Source of the DNA: Takakia lepidozioides
Lineage: Eukaryota; Streptophyta; Takakiopsida; Takakiales; Takakiaceae
Reading direction: 5' to 3'
Length of the DNA: 60,000 bases
Assembly: GCA_030704615.1 (NCBI GenBank)
Contig: CM060734.1
Span: forward strand, 29,654,042-29,714,041
Shown here: positions 11,895-22,506 of the stretch, one piece after another
Layout of the letters: each line of letters starts with the position of its first letter
How positions within the stretch are numbered: position 1 is the stretch's first letter
Program-made: the position numbers and the translations under genes
Notes under the pieces: generated by a model
Database searches by the model: none
The model's input: the letters and a program-made list of their open reading frames with translations, nothing else
Told to the model about the DNA's origin: nothing

Positions 11895-14800
11895 ATGGCT
11901 TCCTCTGAAGCGGAGTTCTTCTCAGACGACAAACCAGTGCCGTTCTCCCAGGAAGTCCTTGACAATGGATTTGCAATTGTTCTGGAACATGTCTTGGCTA
12001 CCCGTTTTCAGCTGCAGAATGGCTCCATCTTTTTGGAGAAAGAGGTTTACGATCTGAAAGGGAAGTTGGTGAAATATTCTTTCCAAAACCGTGATGAGAC
12101 GGCTCATATCAGCTAGTGGAGAGTGCGTCCTGGTCGATACAGAGTACTTGGAGAGCCTCGGCGAAAGTCCCTTGGGTCATATGTGACGCCCGGGACTGCT
12201 GCTTCGGTCGTTGAAGACAAGAGGGAGGTGGTGGTGAAAAAAGAACAGACTTCCTCCACTCCAATCGTTGAGCTTTCGGATTCTTCCGATGATGACATAA
12301 GTGAAATTCCAAATCCAGTCCTTCCTATTGTGGTTGCAGAAGCTGATGAAGAAGAGATTTGTAGTGTCATTCCAAAATTGCGGGCGATGGGAGGAATGGC
12401 TGGATTCAAAAGTGAGTTGCGGGGAATTGATTGGGAATCTTTGAAGCAGGTGCCTGTGAAGTTCTTGCCGGAGACTTTTGATGGCGATATCCTATTCGAG
12501 CTGCCTCCTCCTCCGCGAGTTGGAGGTGTAACAATCATGATGCATGGAATGGACAAGAAACACGACGGGCACCCGTGGTGCAGAACAAAAACATCCAATA
12601 TTCAGAATGATGACAAGCTTGTTTCAGGAGGACAGTTTGCAATGGACACCTTAGGTGTGATAATTTGAATTGCAGACACTTTCTTCAGTCTGGTGTTCAT
12701 AATCAAAGCGAATGGGAGGGTCTGGCGGAGAATCCATTTCAGCATGGGACTGCCCCTCCACCGGCAAACACTTTCGTCTGCAAATTCTGCAAACTTGTGC
12801 CATCCTGCTTGGCGCTCTGCGGAGCAAGAATGTACTATGTTGTCCACCGTTTGAATACAATGACGAGAGCTTGTGTGCATTTTGGATCCCATAACCATCC
12901 TGTCTCGAAGGGGATTACAGGGAGAGTGTTGAGACAGTATCGAGGTTGATCAAACAGGAGTTCGGGAGAAACCCATCCGCAACAAACATCTGCAATTGCT
13001 CTTGGCGCAAGCAAGTCCTTCTTGGAAAGCCATATTTTGAGTGAAGGAGATTCTGTGGGGACTAAACTTGACGGTGCAGCATTGGACCTGGTCATGGATC
13101 ATTTCTCCACTTTAAGTTCACATAACATTCGGCATCAGATCAATGCATTGAGAATGGGCTCTGGGATCAGAGGCTACATAGACAATATTTTGGAATTGAA
13201 ACGACTGAGCAAGTACGATTACATCCAGGACAATGTATTCCTAGGTCAAGGTGCCATCAAAGTTTTTCTTTTCAAAATGTCGACTGTTGGGGAGGGCAGT
13301 GGGGTTAGCCTCGTGAAGCGGATGCAGAAGACTGGGGACTTGCAGAACTGTTTTCTTATGTTTGATCATGTGAAACGAGTGAAGGATTGGACGACAATGG
13401 CTTGTCATGTCTACGATCCAATGTACCAACGAGTTATGACAATTGCAGTTTGTGACATGCAATCCGAGGATACGGAATCCCAGAAGCTCATGTGGAATTC
13501 CCTGATACGTGTCATGGGCTGCCATGGGCTGCCATCTCCAAATTTTGCAGGTTTCATGGCAGATAGTGCTCAAGCAAATTTCAATGCTATTCGTATTGTC
13601 TTCGGATCGGGCGACCCAAAAGTGCCTATGCCAGGAAGAGAGCGTACATGTCTATTCCATTGGACACAATCTCTGGAAAAACATACAAAGTCGGACATCA
13701 AACCAGAGATGCAGACTCAGCACCGTAAATTGTGCAAAGAGTACAAAGATGCTAGAACAATGAAGGAGGCGGACACTTTGTTCCAGACAATTCGTGCCTG
13801 GTGGTTCTCTTCTGGAGCTGCATCACTTGAGAGTATGAGAGCATTGGAAGATTGGCTGCGTTTTGGCACTTCCGGTATAGACAGTGGGGAGCAGCCATGA
13901 CAATGGTACGAGGCTTCTATTTCATGCTTTGCTTTCCATATTTTTGACTCATTGCTTTCTTTATGTTGTTTCCTGTGCACTATTCTGAAGTGTGGTTATC
14001 CTCTTTGCAGAACATGTCCATTGAGGAAATGGTGGACATGCCATCTTGCAATTTGGCAGAAACTGTGCACAATGCATGGTTGCAGCAGTCTGGGAAACGA
14101 GGTCGGGATTTGTATGTGGCAACAACAGATGATTTGATACGTGCCTTGCAACAACAAACCCGATACCGTGATTTCTTACGAGGTGGGGTTGGTGGCAAGG
14201 GTCCGGACAAATGGGAGTTGATGTTGCGTGCTGCAAACAGATCTGGGGATCCAATCAAGATAGCACGGGCGGTGAGCATGTATGCCCAGGGAACGCCACT
14301 TGTTTCTAGAGTTCCACATCTTGAAGGGGAGGAGAGATTCGGCTCTTGTAAGAGGAAATTGAACACTCCACCTGGTTCGGATTCAGATTCCCACAGGGCA
14401 GACCGTGATAACTTCTCGAGCCTCGTGTTCCCCTGCATGACAGCTCCATGTCCGGAACCTCCATTGTGGAGGAACCTCCAACACGACGGCAAGCTCCAGC
14501 ATCAAACCGTGCCACTAAAATGTGCAGGAGAGAAACAACCCCCTTGATGTGCTTGAGTCCGCATGCCCCGACCACGTTTGGCACATAGAACGCACAAGTG
14601 TCGGGTCTCGTGTGAAATGTACAGCGATCGGGGCAACTAATTTTGAGAAGTGCACTTCATCTATATCCAGAGGTGGTGCCCGAACTCCTGCTCCGACTTT
14701 CACGGGCTTGATGCGTCCATACGGTCAACCAGAAGCCAAGAACCACAAGTTCTGGTTCTGCGCAGATGATTGTGTCAGATGTGTGCATGGAACTGTGCGT

Positions 14801-15217
14801 CCTTCCGTAGTGATGAAGCCATCTCCTCCAACCGTTTGGCCCGTGAAGGTGGGAACACATCTCAGCTTTCAGGAGATTGAAATGCTGGAGGAGGCAGGTT
14901 TTTTCCCTTGCGAGACAACCCCAATTCCATGCATGTGCTACTACTCCTGCGTCCTCCCGGGTCCCCCGGCAAATCCTGACTTGTGGCCAACCAAACGAGA
15001 TGGAAAGCTCGTTCGGCGTTTCCCTCCAACCGCTGAACACTCTGGCAAAGTGGAGTCCGCAAGAATGCTCCAAGCTCGTGTCGGAAGCAACACGGAAGTA
15101 CCCGATCCAGGATATGGTCGGGTATTCACAATCATCACTTCCACATCTGCTGTTCATGACAGGACCTACGACATCACGGTTTCCAATTTCCCCAATGCAC
15201 ATGTCCTGATTTTGTGA
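11895..15217 (+). pseudogene. Zinc-finger / MULE-like RNase H-fold transposase (left copy)
   Basis: A long protein in several frames. The N-terminus (11895) is interrupted by an in-frame TAG at 12114. An acidic stretch (ELSDSSDDD) and FDGDILFELPPPP...GMDKKHDGHPW follow. Next, after a frameshift near 12620, is a zinc-finger-like block (TVCNGHLRCDNLNC, then CKFCK...CGARMYYV...SHNHPVSKG). The core at 13022-13900 has MFDHVKRVKDWTTMACHVYD, GFMADSAQANFNAI and CLFHWTQSLEKHTK, matching in order the D...D...C-x2-H pattern of MULE-type transposases. A one-base loss near 13858 breaks DWLRFWHFRYRQWG. A 105-nt GT-AG intron (13906-14010) then leads in phase into NMSIEEMVDMPSCN. A cysteine-rich tail (FWFCADDCVRCVHG) follows another frameshift near 14530. 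At least five disruptions are present. The MULE assignment is an inference from motif order. Confidence 0.65.
13906..14010 (+). other. Phase-0 GT-AG intron in the left transposase
   Basis: ATG|GTACGAGG ... CTCTTTGCAG|AACATG. The coding frame on both sides agrees, so the intron is likely real. A spliced intron also argues that this is a DNA-level element and not a retrogene. Confidence 0.6.
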
Positions 15218-16090
15218 ATATGCTATCAACCATTTGGGCAAGAGAGGTAAATTCATACCCTGCAAACATTTGTATTTCATATTTTTGAGGAGGATGGTTT
15301 GCGATCCCAAACGTGACAACTTCATTCACCAGGCACTATGAGTTTCAACGAGGTCGATACTCTTTTGCAGCGGGATACAACACATGGTAGCATGAACTAT
15401 GTAATGTGGTATGTGGATGACCATGATTTGAAATGTGTAATTCACATCAATTCGTCGGCTGTGCAATGATATGGCCTCCAACTATACGGAGTGAGGTCTG
15501 AGTGACAACTTTTAGGTAGTGCACATTTGTCATTGCACCGTTCGAAGTCTACATGTCTTGCTGTCGCTATGCACTACAATCATCTTTTGAAGATGATCAT
15601 ACTCTCATTGTTATTTGAGGAGGGAGGAAGTCTTCTCGTGGCAGCCTTATGCGCCACACTTTGTGAGGATATTGTTGTTCGTCTTCGTAATTGTAAAAGT
15701 GAAACAAGCATTTGTAATTGCACAATGTTGGATGCTGCAATTGTAGGCCTCAACGCTCGTCTTGATTCTATTTAGGCAAGATTCCCTGCATTAATTCCAC
15801 GGTAATGGACCATCCACGGTTATAGGCGGCGCATGTTAATGCTGACGTGGCAGTTGACGGACAGTGCCATGTCATCATTTACCGCCACATCAGCATGCTG
15901 ACATGACGCTCATGCCACGTCAGCGTGTGTGCAGGCTCACGCCACGTCAGCTGGCGTGAGCGTACGCTCACGCCATGTCACTCCTGCGTGAGTGTACGCT
16001 CGCGCGCTCACGTGCAACGCTCACGCCATTGCGTCGTTGGACGCGTTGAGGGGCACAAACTGCCTCTTCATCAATTCCTTGAACCCACTC
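15218..16090. other. 3' flank of the left transposase; short inverted repeats
   Basis: No gene recognised. From 15830 to 16030 the sequence is dense in inverted repeats: GCTGACGTGGC (about 15840) versus GCCACGTCAGC (about 15914 and 15941), a CTCACGCC/GGCGTGAG hairpin at about 15937-15960, and a perfect 16-bp palindrome GTGAGCGTACGCTCAC at 15956-15971. This may be the terminal or subterminal region of the left two-gene unit, because retrotransposon gag begins directly beyond it. Confidence 0.45.
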
Positions 16091-16094
16091 CAGT

Positions 16095-16610
16095 TCAAGG
16101 TTTCCGGGCTTGGACCTCGGTCGTGAAGGTGTTTCTGCCACCATTGTTGAGCATAGCCCTCAAATAGGTGGGAGCCACTTCCACCCGATCCTCGTCACTC
16201 AACTTGGCCGCCGGGAAGTACTGCTCCAGCTCCAAGAGCCAGGTGTTGAGTGCCTTCCGATTTCGGACGCCCTCGAAGGTGCCGGGTTCCTTCGGCTTCA
16301 CCTTAAACTTTGCCTTAGTGGAAGTGGTATTAGCCGCCTTCAACACGTCTTTCAACGTCCCGCCAAAATTGCGCCAACAACCCTTCCCAAAAGGCTGCCG
16401 GCATGGGAGGCATCTGTTGGTCGGTCGGAGCTCTCAAGGATTCCTCAGGCTCGACTCCTCAGATTCCTCCGCTCTTGAGCGGCCTCGTTTTCGGAAACAT
16501 GCATCGCTTCCTCAAACGGCCGCCTCGGTGACACGTCGCTTCCATCGGGCTCACCAGGATCATCATCTTTGGACCGTTCCGCTTTCGCTTTGGCTTGCCC
16601 GACCCCATGA
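16095..16610 (-). pseudogene. Ty3 Gag N-terminal fragment
   Basis: Minus strand, starting just inside the PBS. The first part reads MGSGKPKRKRNGP (basic). After a frame change comes KPKEPGTFEGVRN..KALNTWLLELEQYF..KLSDEDRVEVAPTYLR, the typical start of a plant Ty3 capsid (Retrotrans_gag). It stops at about 16095; the rest of Gag and the protease are missing. Confidence 0.65.
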
Positions 16611-16649
16611 TGAGGCCAATCCCAAGGACGATCGCGTACTGAACTCTAA

Positions 16650-16661
16650 GCTCTGATACCA
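16650..16661 (-). promoter_or_regulatory. Primer-binding site for initiator tRNA-Met
   Basis: On the minus strand the sequence two bases after the LTR end is TGGTATCAGAGC, complementary to the 3' end of plant initiator tRNA-Met. It fixes the orientation and the inner border of the LTR. Confidence 0.9.
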
Positions 16662-16663
16662 AG

Positions 16664-17375
16664 TGTCGCGCACCTCACTTCGGTAAGCTCCCTCCCTCAA
16701 GTCATAGTTACTCGCTTGATGCGCGCGCAACCTGGCCGCCGGGCCAACTTGGAGCTTCGGCTGCTCACCGGGACATAACGGTCCCCCCTTGATCTCCCAA
16801 AGAACCCTCCAACGATTTAGAACCAGCAGAATTCCTTTGGTAGTTGGCAGTCCGGAACAGCTCCCCACTCTTTGGTCGCTTTCGGCTCACTCGCTTACTC
16901 ACTAGCTTTTGGTCACCAACGGCTTGCACCTTTCTCGGGGGTTACTACTCCCTATATATACTTCTGTAGCTATCCGCGGGGGTTTCACAAACAACCATGC
17001 CATTTTATGGCGAACCACGACGAACACCCTCGACTCCCGGTGATGAGTCGCGGTGAGTCTTGGCCCACTCACCACGGCCCCTATGGACCGTGATGAGTCC
17101 CAAGACTCCCCACGACTCCCACCACGAGGTCTTCGCCCCAGGGTGAGTCCTATGCCACCCCCACTAAGTCCCGCTAAGCTACCACCACCCCTTGTGGAAC
17201 CACCCCCACCGCAACCTGGTGTGCGGGGCTCCACCTAGTGAGCGCCTCCGCCTCCTTGAGTGCTTTGGGCACTCAAGGTGCTTCGCCCCCATACCTATCG
17301 CTACCACTGCCCCCACCACAGGGGCAGCCCCTCTTGTGTCCCGACCCCTTGCCCTCAAGGCAAAGGGCCGCGACA
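16664..17375 (-). repeat. 5' LTR of a second minus-strand Ty3 element
   Basis: On the minus strand the LTR starts TGTCGCGGCC at 17375 and ends GCGCGACA at 16664, so it has short TG...CA inverted ends. A TATA box (TATATATAGG on the minus strand, about 16950-16960) marks the promoter. The U5 end (16664-16816) nearly matches that of the LTR at 6669, but the U3 regions are unrelated, so the two LTRs do not come from one unrearranged insertion. The outer border cuts a PPR reading frame right after GHGEEAF. Confidence 0.75.
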
Positions 17376-17380
17376 TTGAA

Positions 17381-18915
17381 AGCCTCCTCACCATGACCAC
17401 TATGTGCACATCCTCCAATCATCACAGTCCATGAGACCACATCTCGCTTAGGCATTCTGTCAAACACATTGAGTGCATCCATCATACTCCTGCACTTGCA
17501 ATACATACTGACAAGGGCATTCCCGAGTCCAACAACTGACTCAAATTCAGCTTTGATGATGTTGGCAAGGAGCTGCTTGCCCCGTTCTAAAGCCTCCAGG
17601 CCAGCACAAGCGTTGAGGACAATAATAAAAGAGACAATATCTGCCTTCATGCCTTCTCTTTGCATGCGCTGAAAGAGTTAAAAAGACCATGACCATGCTG
17701 AGCAGATCCTACAATCATAGCAGTCCATGAGAGCCCATCTCGCTTGGGCATTGCACGTCAAATACTCGGATGGCATCCATCAAACTCTCACACCTGCAAT
17801 ACATGCTGACAAGGGCAGTCCCCACAGGGACATCCCCCTCAAGTCCAGCCTCAATGCACGCACCACATCACGTTCAGCAATACTGTCAAACACTCCATTT
17901 GCATCCTTGATGCACCCACATTTGACATACATGTCCACCAGGGCAGTGTTCACAATGACATCGGGTACAATTCCAGATTTGATAATGTTACCATGGACCT
18001 CTTTGCACTTTTCCAGGGCTGCCAGGCTTGCACACGCATTGCAAATGCAAACAAACGTCATGTAGTTGGGCTTCACCCCCTTCGCACATCATTTGCTCAT
18101 ATGTCTCCAAAGCCTCCATCCCGTGCCCTTGCTGTGCATATCCTGCAATCATCGCACTCCACGACACCACATTTCATTCAGCCATACTGTCGAACACTCC
18201 CTTCATACATGTCCACGAGGGTATTGTTCAGAATGACATTTGGTACAACTGCAACTCTGACCATGTCGCCATGGACCTCTTTGCCCTTTTCCAGAGCTGC
18301 CAGGCTTGCACACGCATTGCTAATGCATAGAAACGTGATGTGGTTGGGCTTCACCCCTTGCCCCATCATCTGATCAAGGTCTCCAAAGCCCCCATACCAT
18401 GTCCCTGCTGTGGATACCCTACAAGCATCGTCTTCAATGACACCACATCTCGTTCAGCCATAGTGTTGAAAACTCCCTTTGCATCCTTAATGCACCCACA
18501 TTTGGCATACATGTCCACCATGGTAGTGTTCACAATGACATCTGGTACAATTCCACCTTTGACGATGTCACCTTGCACCTCTTTGCCCTTTTCCAGGGCT
18601 GCCAGGCTTGCAAACGCACAGATGTGATGTGGTCGGGCTTCATTCCACCACCATCATTTGCTCACACGTCTCCAAAGCCTCCATCCCGCGCCCCTGCTGC
18701 GTATGCCCTGCAAGCATCGCGTTCCATGACACCACAGCATACATGTCCACCAGGGTAGTGTTCAGAATGACATCTGGTACAATTCCAGCTTTGACGAGGT
18801 CATCATGGACCTCTTTCCCATTTTCCAGGGCTCCCAGGCTTGCATACGCATTGCAAATGCAACCGAACGTGATGTGGTTGGGCTTCACCCCTTCGCGCAT
18901 CATTTGCTCATACGC
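17381..18915 (-). pseudogene. PPR (PLS-type) gene fragment, left block
   Basis: Degenerate PPR motifs on the minus strand in several frames: MQREGMKADIVSFIIVLNAC, LVSMYCKCRSMMDALNVFDR, MPKRDVVSWTVMIGGCAHSG at 17381-17665; then ASLAALEKCKEVHGNIIKSG, VDMYVKCGCIKDANGVFDS and VVSWSAMIAGYAQQGHGMEA at 17780-18170; and further modules up to 18903. PLS-type PPR proteins bind organellar RNA and specify C-to-U editing or processing sites. An LTR insertion truncates the block at 17376 and DNMT copy 1 separates it from the main cluster at 29690. Multiple frameshifts make it non-functional. Confidence 0.85.
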
Positions 18916-19127
18916 CTGTACCTCTGTTTACTAACTTTGAAAGTCTCGAGGCTGAGCCAAACGCCTAGGCCCTTTTGGGGCCTAGTTATTGGGCAAACCA
19001 CACACAGCAGGTTGATGCTTGTGTAAAGGGATTTCTAGAGGATATCTGGAAACCCGGATCAATTGTTTAAACTGGGCGCGGAGTCAATGGCCACAAGGCT
19101 ACGGCAAACAACGTCTTAGGAATACTC

Positions 19128-19454
19128 TGTCAAGTTATTTTATCACTAGTGTGAAACTAGCTAGGAAATAGCTAGCTTTTACATATTGACATTTGGGATT
19201 GGCCCAAGTGTCAATCTAGGGGTCAAGACAGATTTAGGCCCTGGAGTGGTTATCTTCACGGCAAGCGCGGGAGGCTCATCTTTCTTGAGTTGAGCCTCAC
19301 CGCGCCTAACTATGGCGCCGTAGTGTGGATTCCCCATGGCGCGGGGTGCACTTGGCTTGATTTGTATTTGAGTGATGAGGTTATATATGCATGAGTTTAT
19401 GCTTCAGCTTTGTGAGCTCGCATGAGCTTGTGCTTGTATTCTTCTTCTTTATCA
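19128..19454 (+). repeat. 5' LTR (or LTR core) of DNMT copy 1
   Basis: 327 bp starting TGTCAAG and ending TTTATCA; nearly identical to 29006-29331. TTATATATGCATGAG at about 19381-19395 is a good TATA box, with the transcript expected to start about 30 bp downstream. No match to the usual tRNA-Met primer site follows it; the next bases are CTCGAGAAAG. Confidence 0.8.
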
Positions 19455-19469
19455 CTCGAGAAAGATGAG

Positions 19470-19496
19470 CTCGTATCTGTGAGTGCCAGATACGAG
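19470..19496 (+). promoter_or_regulatory. Hairpin just inside the 5' LTR of copy 1
   Basis: A perfect 10-bp stem, CTCGTATCTG / CAGATACGAG, with a 7-nt loop, 16 bases after the LTR. It would form at the very start of the leader RNA and could act in packaging, dimerisation or priming. Copy 2 has a related but mismatched sequence at about 4680-4710. Confidence 0.5.
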
Positions 19497-20990
19497 TTAG
19501 TTGTAGCACTTGTGGTTTTTGCTTGAGAATGAGAGAAACCAGGTTGTTTATGCAAGGAGCACCGTGGAGCTCTTGGTTGTTAGAAGCGGAGGCGATGTGG
19601 GTTACGAGGTGGTAGACCTGGCATTCGATCTTCAGCTTCAGAGATGAAAGCACCATACTGCAGGTAATTCCAGCACCTTGATGGTTTCAGATTGTGTACA
19701 TGCATGAGCAAGCACGATTGGGAAAAGGACTAGTCAAGCAGGTTATAGTGGCTTTGGTGGCAAAGCTGAGAACTGGACTTGGGAATGCGAGCTTTCATTG
19801 TGTGAAGGATTGCACGACCAAGCGAAAGGGCTGATTTGGCTTGGGGCAAATCAGTGCACTTTGTGGAGTATGTTGAGATTGGGTTTTAATCTCGAGCTTC
19901 AGCATTGAGAGGGCTCTTATCATGGCAAAAGCAGGGCTGGAACAGGAGCTAAGAGGTGCGGCAAGGCCATGGAATGTGCACCTAGGGTTTCAGAGCTTGG
20001 AAGAAGAGCTCTTGCACCACAAGAGGAGTGTCTTGTGGCTGGAAATGTAAGCCTTAGGGTTTCAGGAGCTTGGCAAGGGCTGTGGAGTGCTTAATCTTGT
20101 CTTAGAGAGAGCATCAAGGAGCTAAGGAGCCAAGATAGGGGGCTGATACCTCTTGTGTGAAGAGGTTGCATGTGTGGAGCATGTATTCAGCTCATTGAAG
20201 CTTCAATCTTCAAGCTTGGAGGGCAAGCAAGGAAGAGGGAAGGGCTGACTTCCCTTATGTGAGGGCAATGCATGTGTGGAGCATGCTTTCGGCCTGTTGT
20301 TGAAGGCTTGTACTTTCAAGTTTGGGAGTGCAAGAAAGGAAGGAAGGGGCTGGTTTCCCTGTAGGGCATGTGTGGAGCATGCTTCCAGCCCGCTGAAGCT
20401 TGTATTTTCAGGTTGGTGGGTGCAAGAAAGGAAGCAAAGGGGCTGATTCTCTTGTGGTGAGAGCGGGGCATGTGTGGAGCATGCCTTCAGTCCATTGGGC
20501 TTTTGTTTTCAAGCTTTAGAGAACTAGAAGGGAATGTAAGGGGCTGATATGCTCTTATGTGACAGTCCGACACTTGTAGAGCGTGTTCTAAGTTGGGGTT
20601 TCAACCTCAAGCCTAGATAGAGCATGGCTCTTGAAGTGGCAGATGTAGGGGGCTGGAATAGGCTCTAAAACAAATGCTATGGCCAAGGAAAACGCTTGAA
20701 TGAGTGTTCACAATGGCTGGAAATTAGCAAGGCTTGGTTGTTTGCCATTGAGTTTAGTGGCGTGTTTGGGGAGTCTAAGTGAGAAAGAAGGCTTGGTTTG
20801 TGGCAACCATCTTCCTCATGGCTTAGGGCTACTATTGGTGGTGTGTGGGAGCCGAAAGAGCAAGAATACCTTGCTGATTTCTTCACAGCCGCCATAGCTC
20901 GGTGCAAAGAAGCCTAGAGTCCAAGAGACACAAACCCTAGCTTGGCGTGGCTAACCCCTTGGAGAAATGGCTAAACTGCCATGAGTGGCC
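19497..20990 (+). other. Leader of DNMT copy 1 with about 110-bp repeat units
   Basis: No gene. From about 20150 to 20530 there are four imperfect units of 95-120 bp, each with GCATGTGTGGAGCATG followed by TTCAGCCCATTGAAGCTTGTA-like sequence and GGGGCTGATT/GGGCTGACTT. The same GTGGAGCATG core is scattered through the copy 2 leader (5305 and 42205), so these are features of the family. Confidence 0.55.
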
Positions 20991-21860
20991 ATGGGGGTGT
21001 GAGGGCTGTGAGGGGCTATGACAGGGTGTGCCCGTGGCCTGTGGGGCTATGAGGGCTGTGACATGTGCCCGTGGGGCTGTGACGGGCTGTGACACCTGTG
21101 ATGGGCTGTGATGTGGGGCCTTGTGGCCTGTGGGGCTGTGACGGGCTATGAGGGGCTATGACAGGCTGTGCCCTATGGCCTGTGGGGCTGTGAGGGCTGT
21201 GACAGGCTATGGTGGCTGTGGCCTGTGGCCTTGGGGCTGTGATGGCTGTGGCGGGCTGTGACAAGCTGTGCCCAGTGGCCTGTGGGGCTGTGACGGGCTG
21301 TGATAGGCTGTGCCCTGTGCCCTGTGGCCTGTGGGGCTGTGACGGCTGTGAGGGGCTGTGGCCTTTGGGGCTGTGACCCCTGTGACCTGTATAGGGCTGT
21401 GACAGGCTATGCCATGTGGCCTGTGGGGTGTGGCGGGCTGTGAGGGGCTGTGCGGGCTGGGACAGGCTGTGCCTGTGGCCTGTGGGGCTGTGACGGGCTG
21501 TGGCGGCTGTGACAGGCCTGGCCTATGGGGCTGTGAGGGCTGTGACAGGCTGTGGCCTTTGGGGCTGTGACCCTGACCTTTGTAGGACTGTGACAGGCTG
21601 TGGCCTTTGGGGATGGGCTGTGACAGGCTGGCCTGTGGGGCTGTGACCCTGTGACCTTTGTAGGGCTGTGACAGGCTGTGCCTGTGGCCTTTGGGGTTGT
21701 GATGGGCTATGACAGGCTGTGACAGGCTATGGCCTGTGTGGGGCTGTGACGGCTATGACGGCTGTGACCAGTGAGCTGTGTGGGCCTGTGCTGGTCTGTG
21801 GTGCCCCGTGTTGACCTGTGGACGGCCTGTGCTGACTCGTGGAGGCACTGGTGGACTGCC
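20990..21860 (+). repeat. GC-rich minisatellite (GGGGCTGTGACGGGCTGTGA family)
   Basis: About 870 bp of irregular tandem copies built from GGGCTGTGA, GGCCTGTGG and GACAGGCTGTG blocks, 10-50 bp in period with higher-order mixing. Strongly G-rich on the plus (transcript) strand. It is absent from the copy 2 leader, so it expanded within this insertion or its sub-lineage. Confidence 0.85.
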
Positions 21861-22011
21861 TAAGGACTGGCATGTGGTCTTGAAGGCCGAATTTTGAAGC
21901 TCGTGGAGGGCGGTTTGAGGAGTATCTTCATGATATTCCCATGGTCATGCAAGTGAGGGAAGAGTGGAGAGGAAGAGTTGGGATAAGGGCATGTTGGGTT
22001 TAGGCATTGCT

Positions 22012-22483
22012 TAAGCTTCTCTTCCTCGTAGTTTCCACCCTCTCATTAGGCCAAGACCTTTCTGTAGGTGGAGGCAAGAGTCAGTCCGGGTTTGGGCTGG
22101 GATGTCCTTGCAGGAGCAACACCGTGGAGTTGTTTTTGGTGTCGGGGAGTTGTCGTTCTGATTTCTTGTGTTTGGATCCCCTCCATACCTGCATGCTTGA
22201 CTGTGCGCATGCTAGTTTTGTGTGGGCGCTTGTTTTTATAGGTGATTGGTCCGGATTTGATCACCGGCCAGTCCTAGAGCATGCTGTCGATGGTGAGGCT
22301 GGGGTGATGACCAACCAGACCATCATTGTTTCTCATGTGGTGAGGTTGGATGTGATGACCAGCCAACCATAGGAGTGCTTGCGGTGGATGCAGGTACAGG
22401 TGTAGGCTATGTTAAGAACTTAGTATTCCAACCATAAGCCGCAACAGGTTCTCTACCCGGTTACCTTGTGGAGAGGGGGTTAG
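22012..22483 (+). repeat. Leader segment inverted relative to copy 2
   Basis: This roughly 470-bp segment matches the reverse complement of 42917-43408 along its length: the end ...TACCCGGTTACCTTGTGGAG corresponds to CTCCACAAGGTAACCGGGTA, and TGGAGGCAAGAGTCAGTCCG to its complement at about 43313. Sequences on either side are in the same orientation in the two elements. Confidence 0.75.
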
Positions 22484-22506
22484 GGACATGTTCATGACCG
22501 GTTTGA

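Noticed and set aside
12640-12680. A short intron between GTGTGATAA and TTGCAG in the left transposase
   Set aside because: It would be under 25 nt. Reading through in another frame restores the zinc finger VCNGHLRCDNLNC, so a frameshift near 12620 explains the break.
11895-15217. The left transposase as the enzyme of the surrounding CACTA element
   Set aside because: Its core motifs match the MULE-like pattern and the copy at 59051, which lies outside the CACTA element. The CACTA element has its own TNP2 remnant at 40506.
21016-21264. Minus-strand frame rich in His, Ser and Pro
   Set aside because: It is a translation of the GGGCTGTGA minisatellite, with no start context or homologue in the other element copy.
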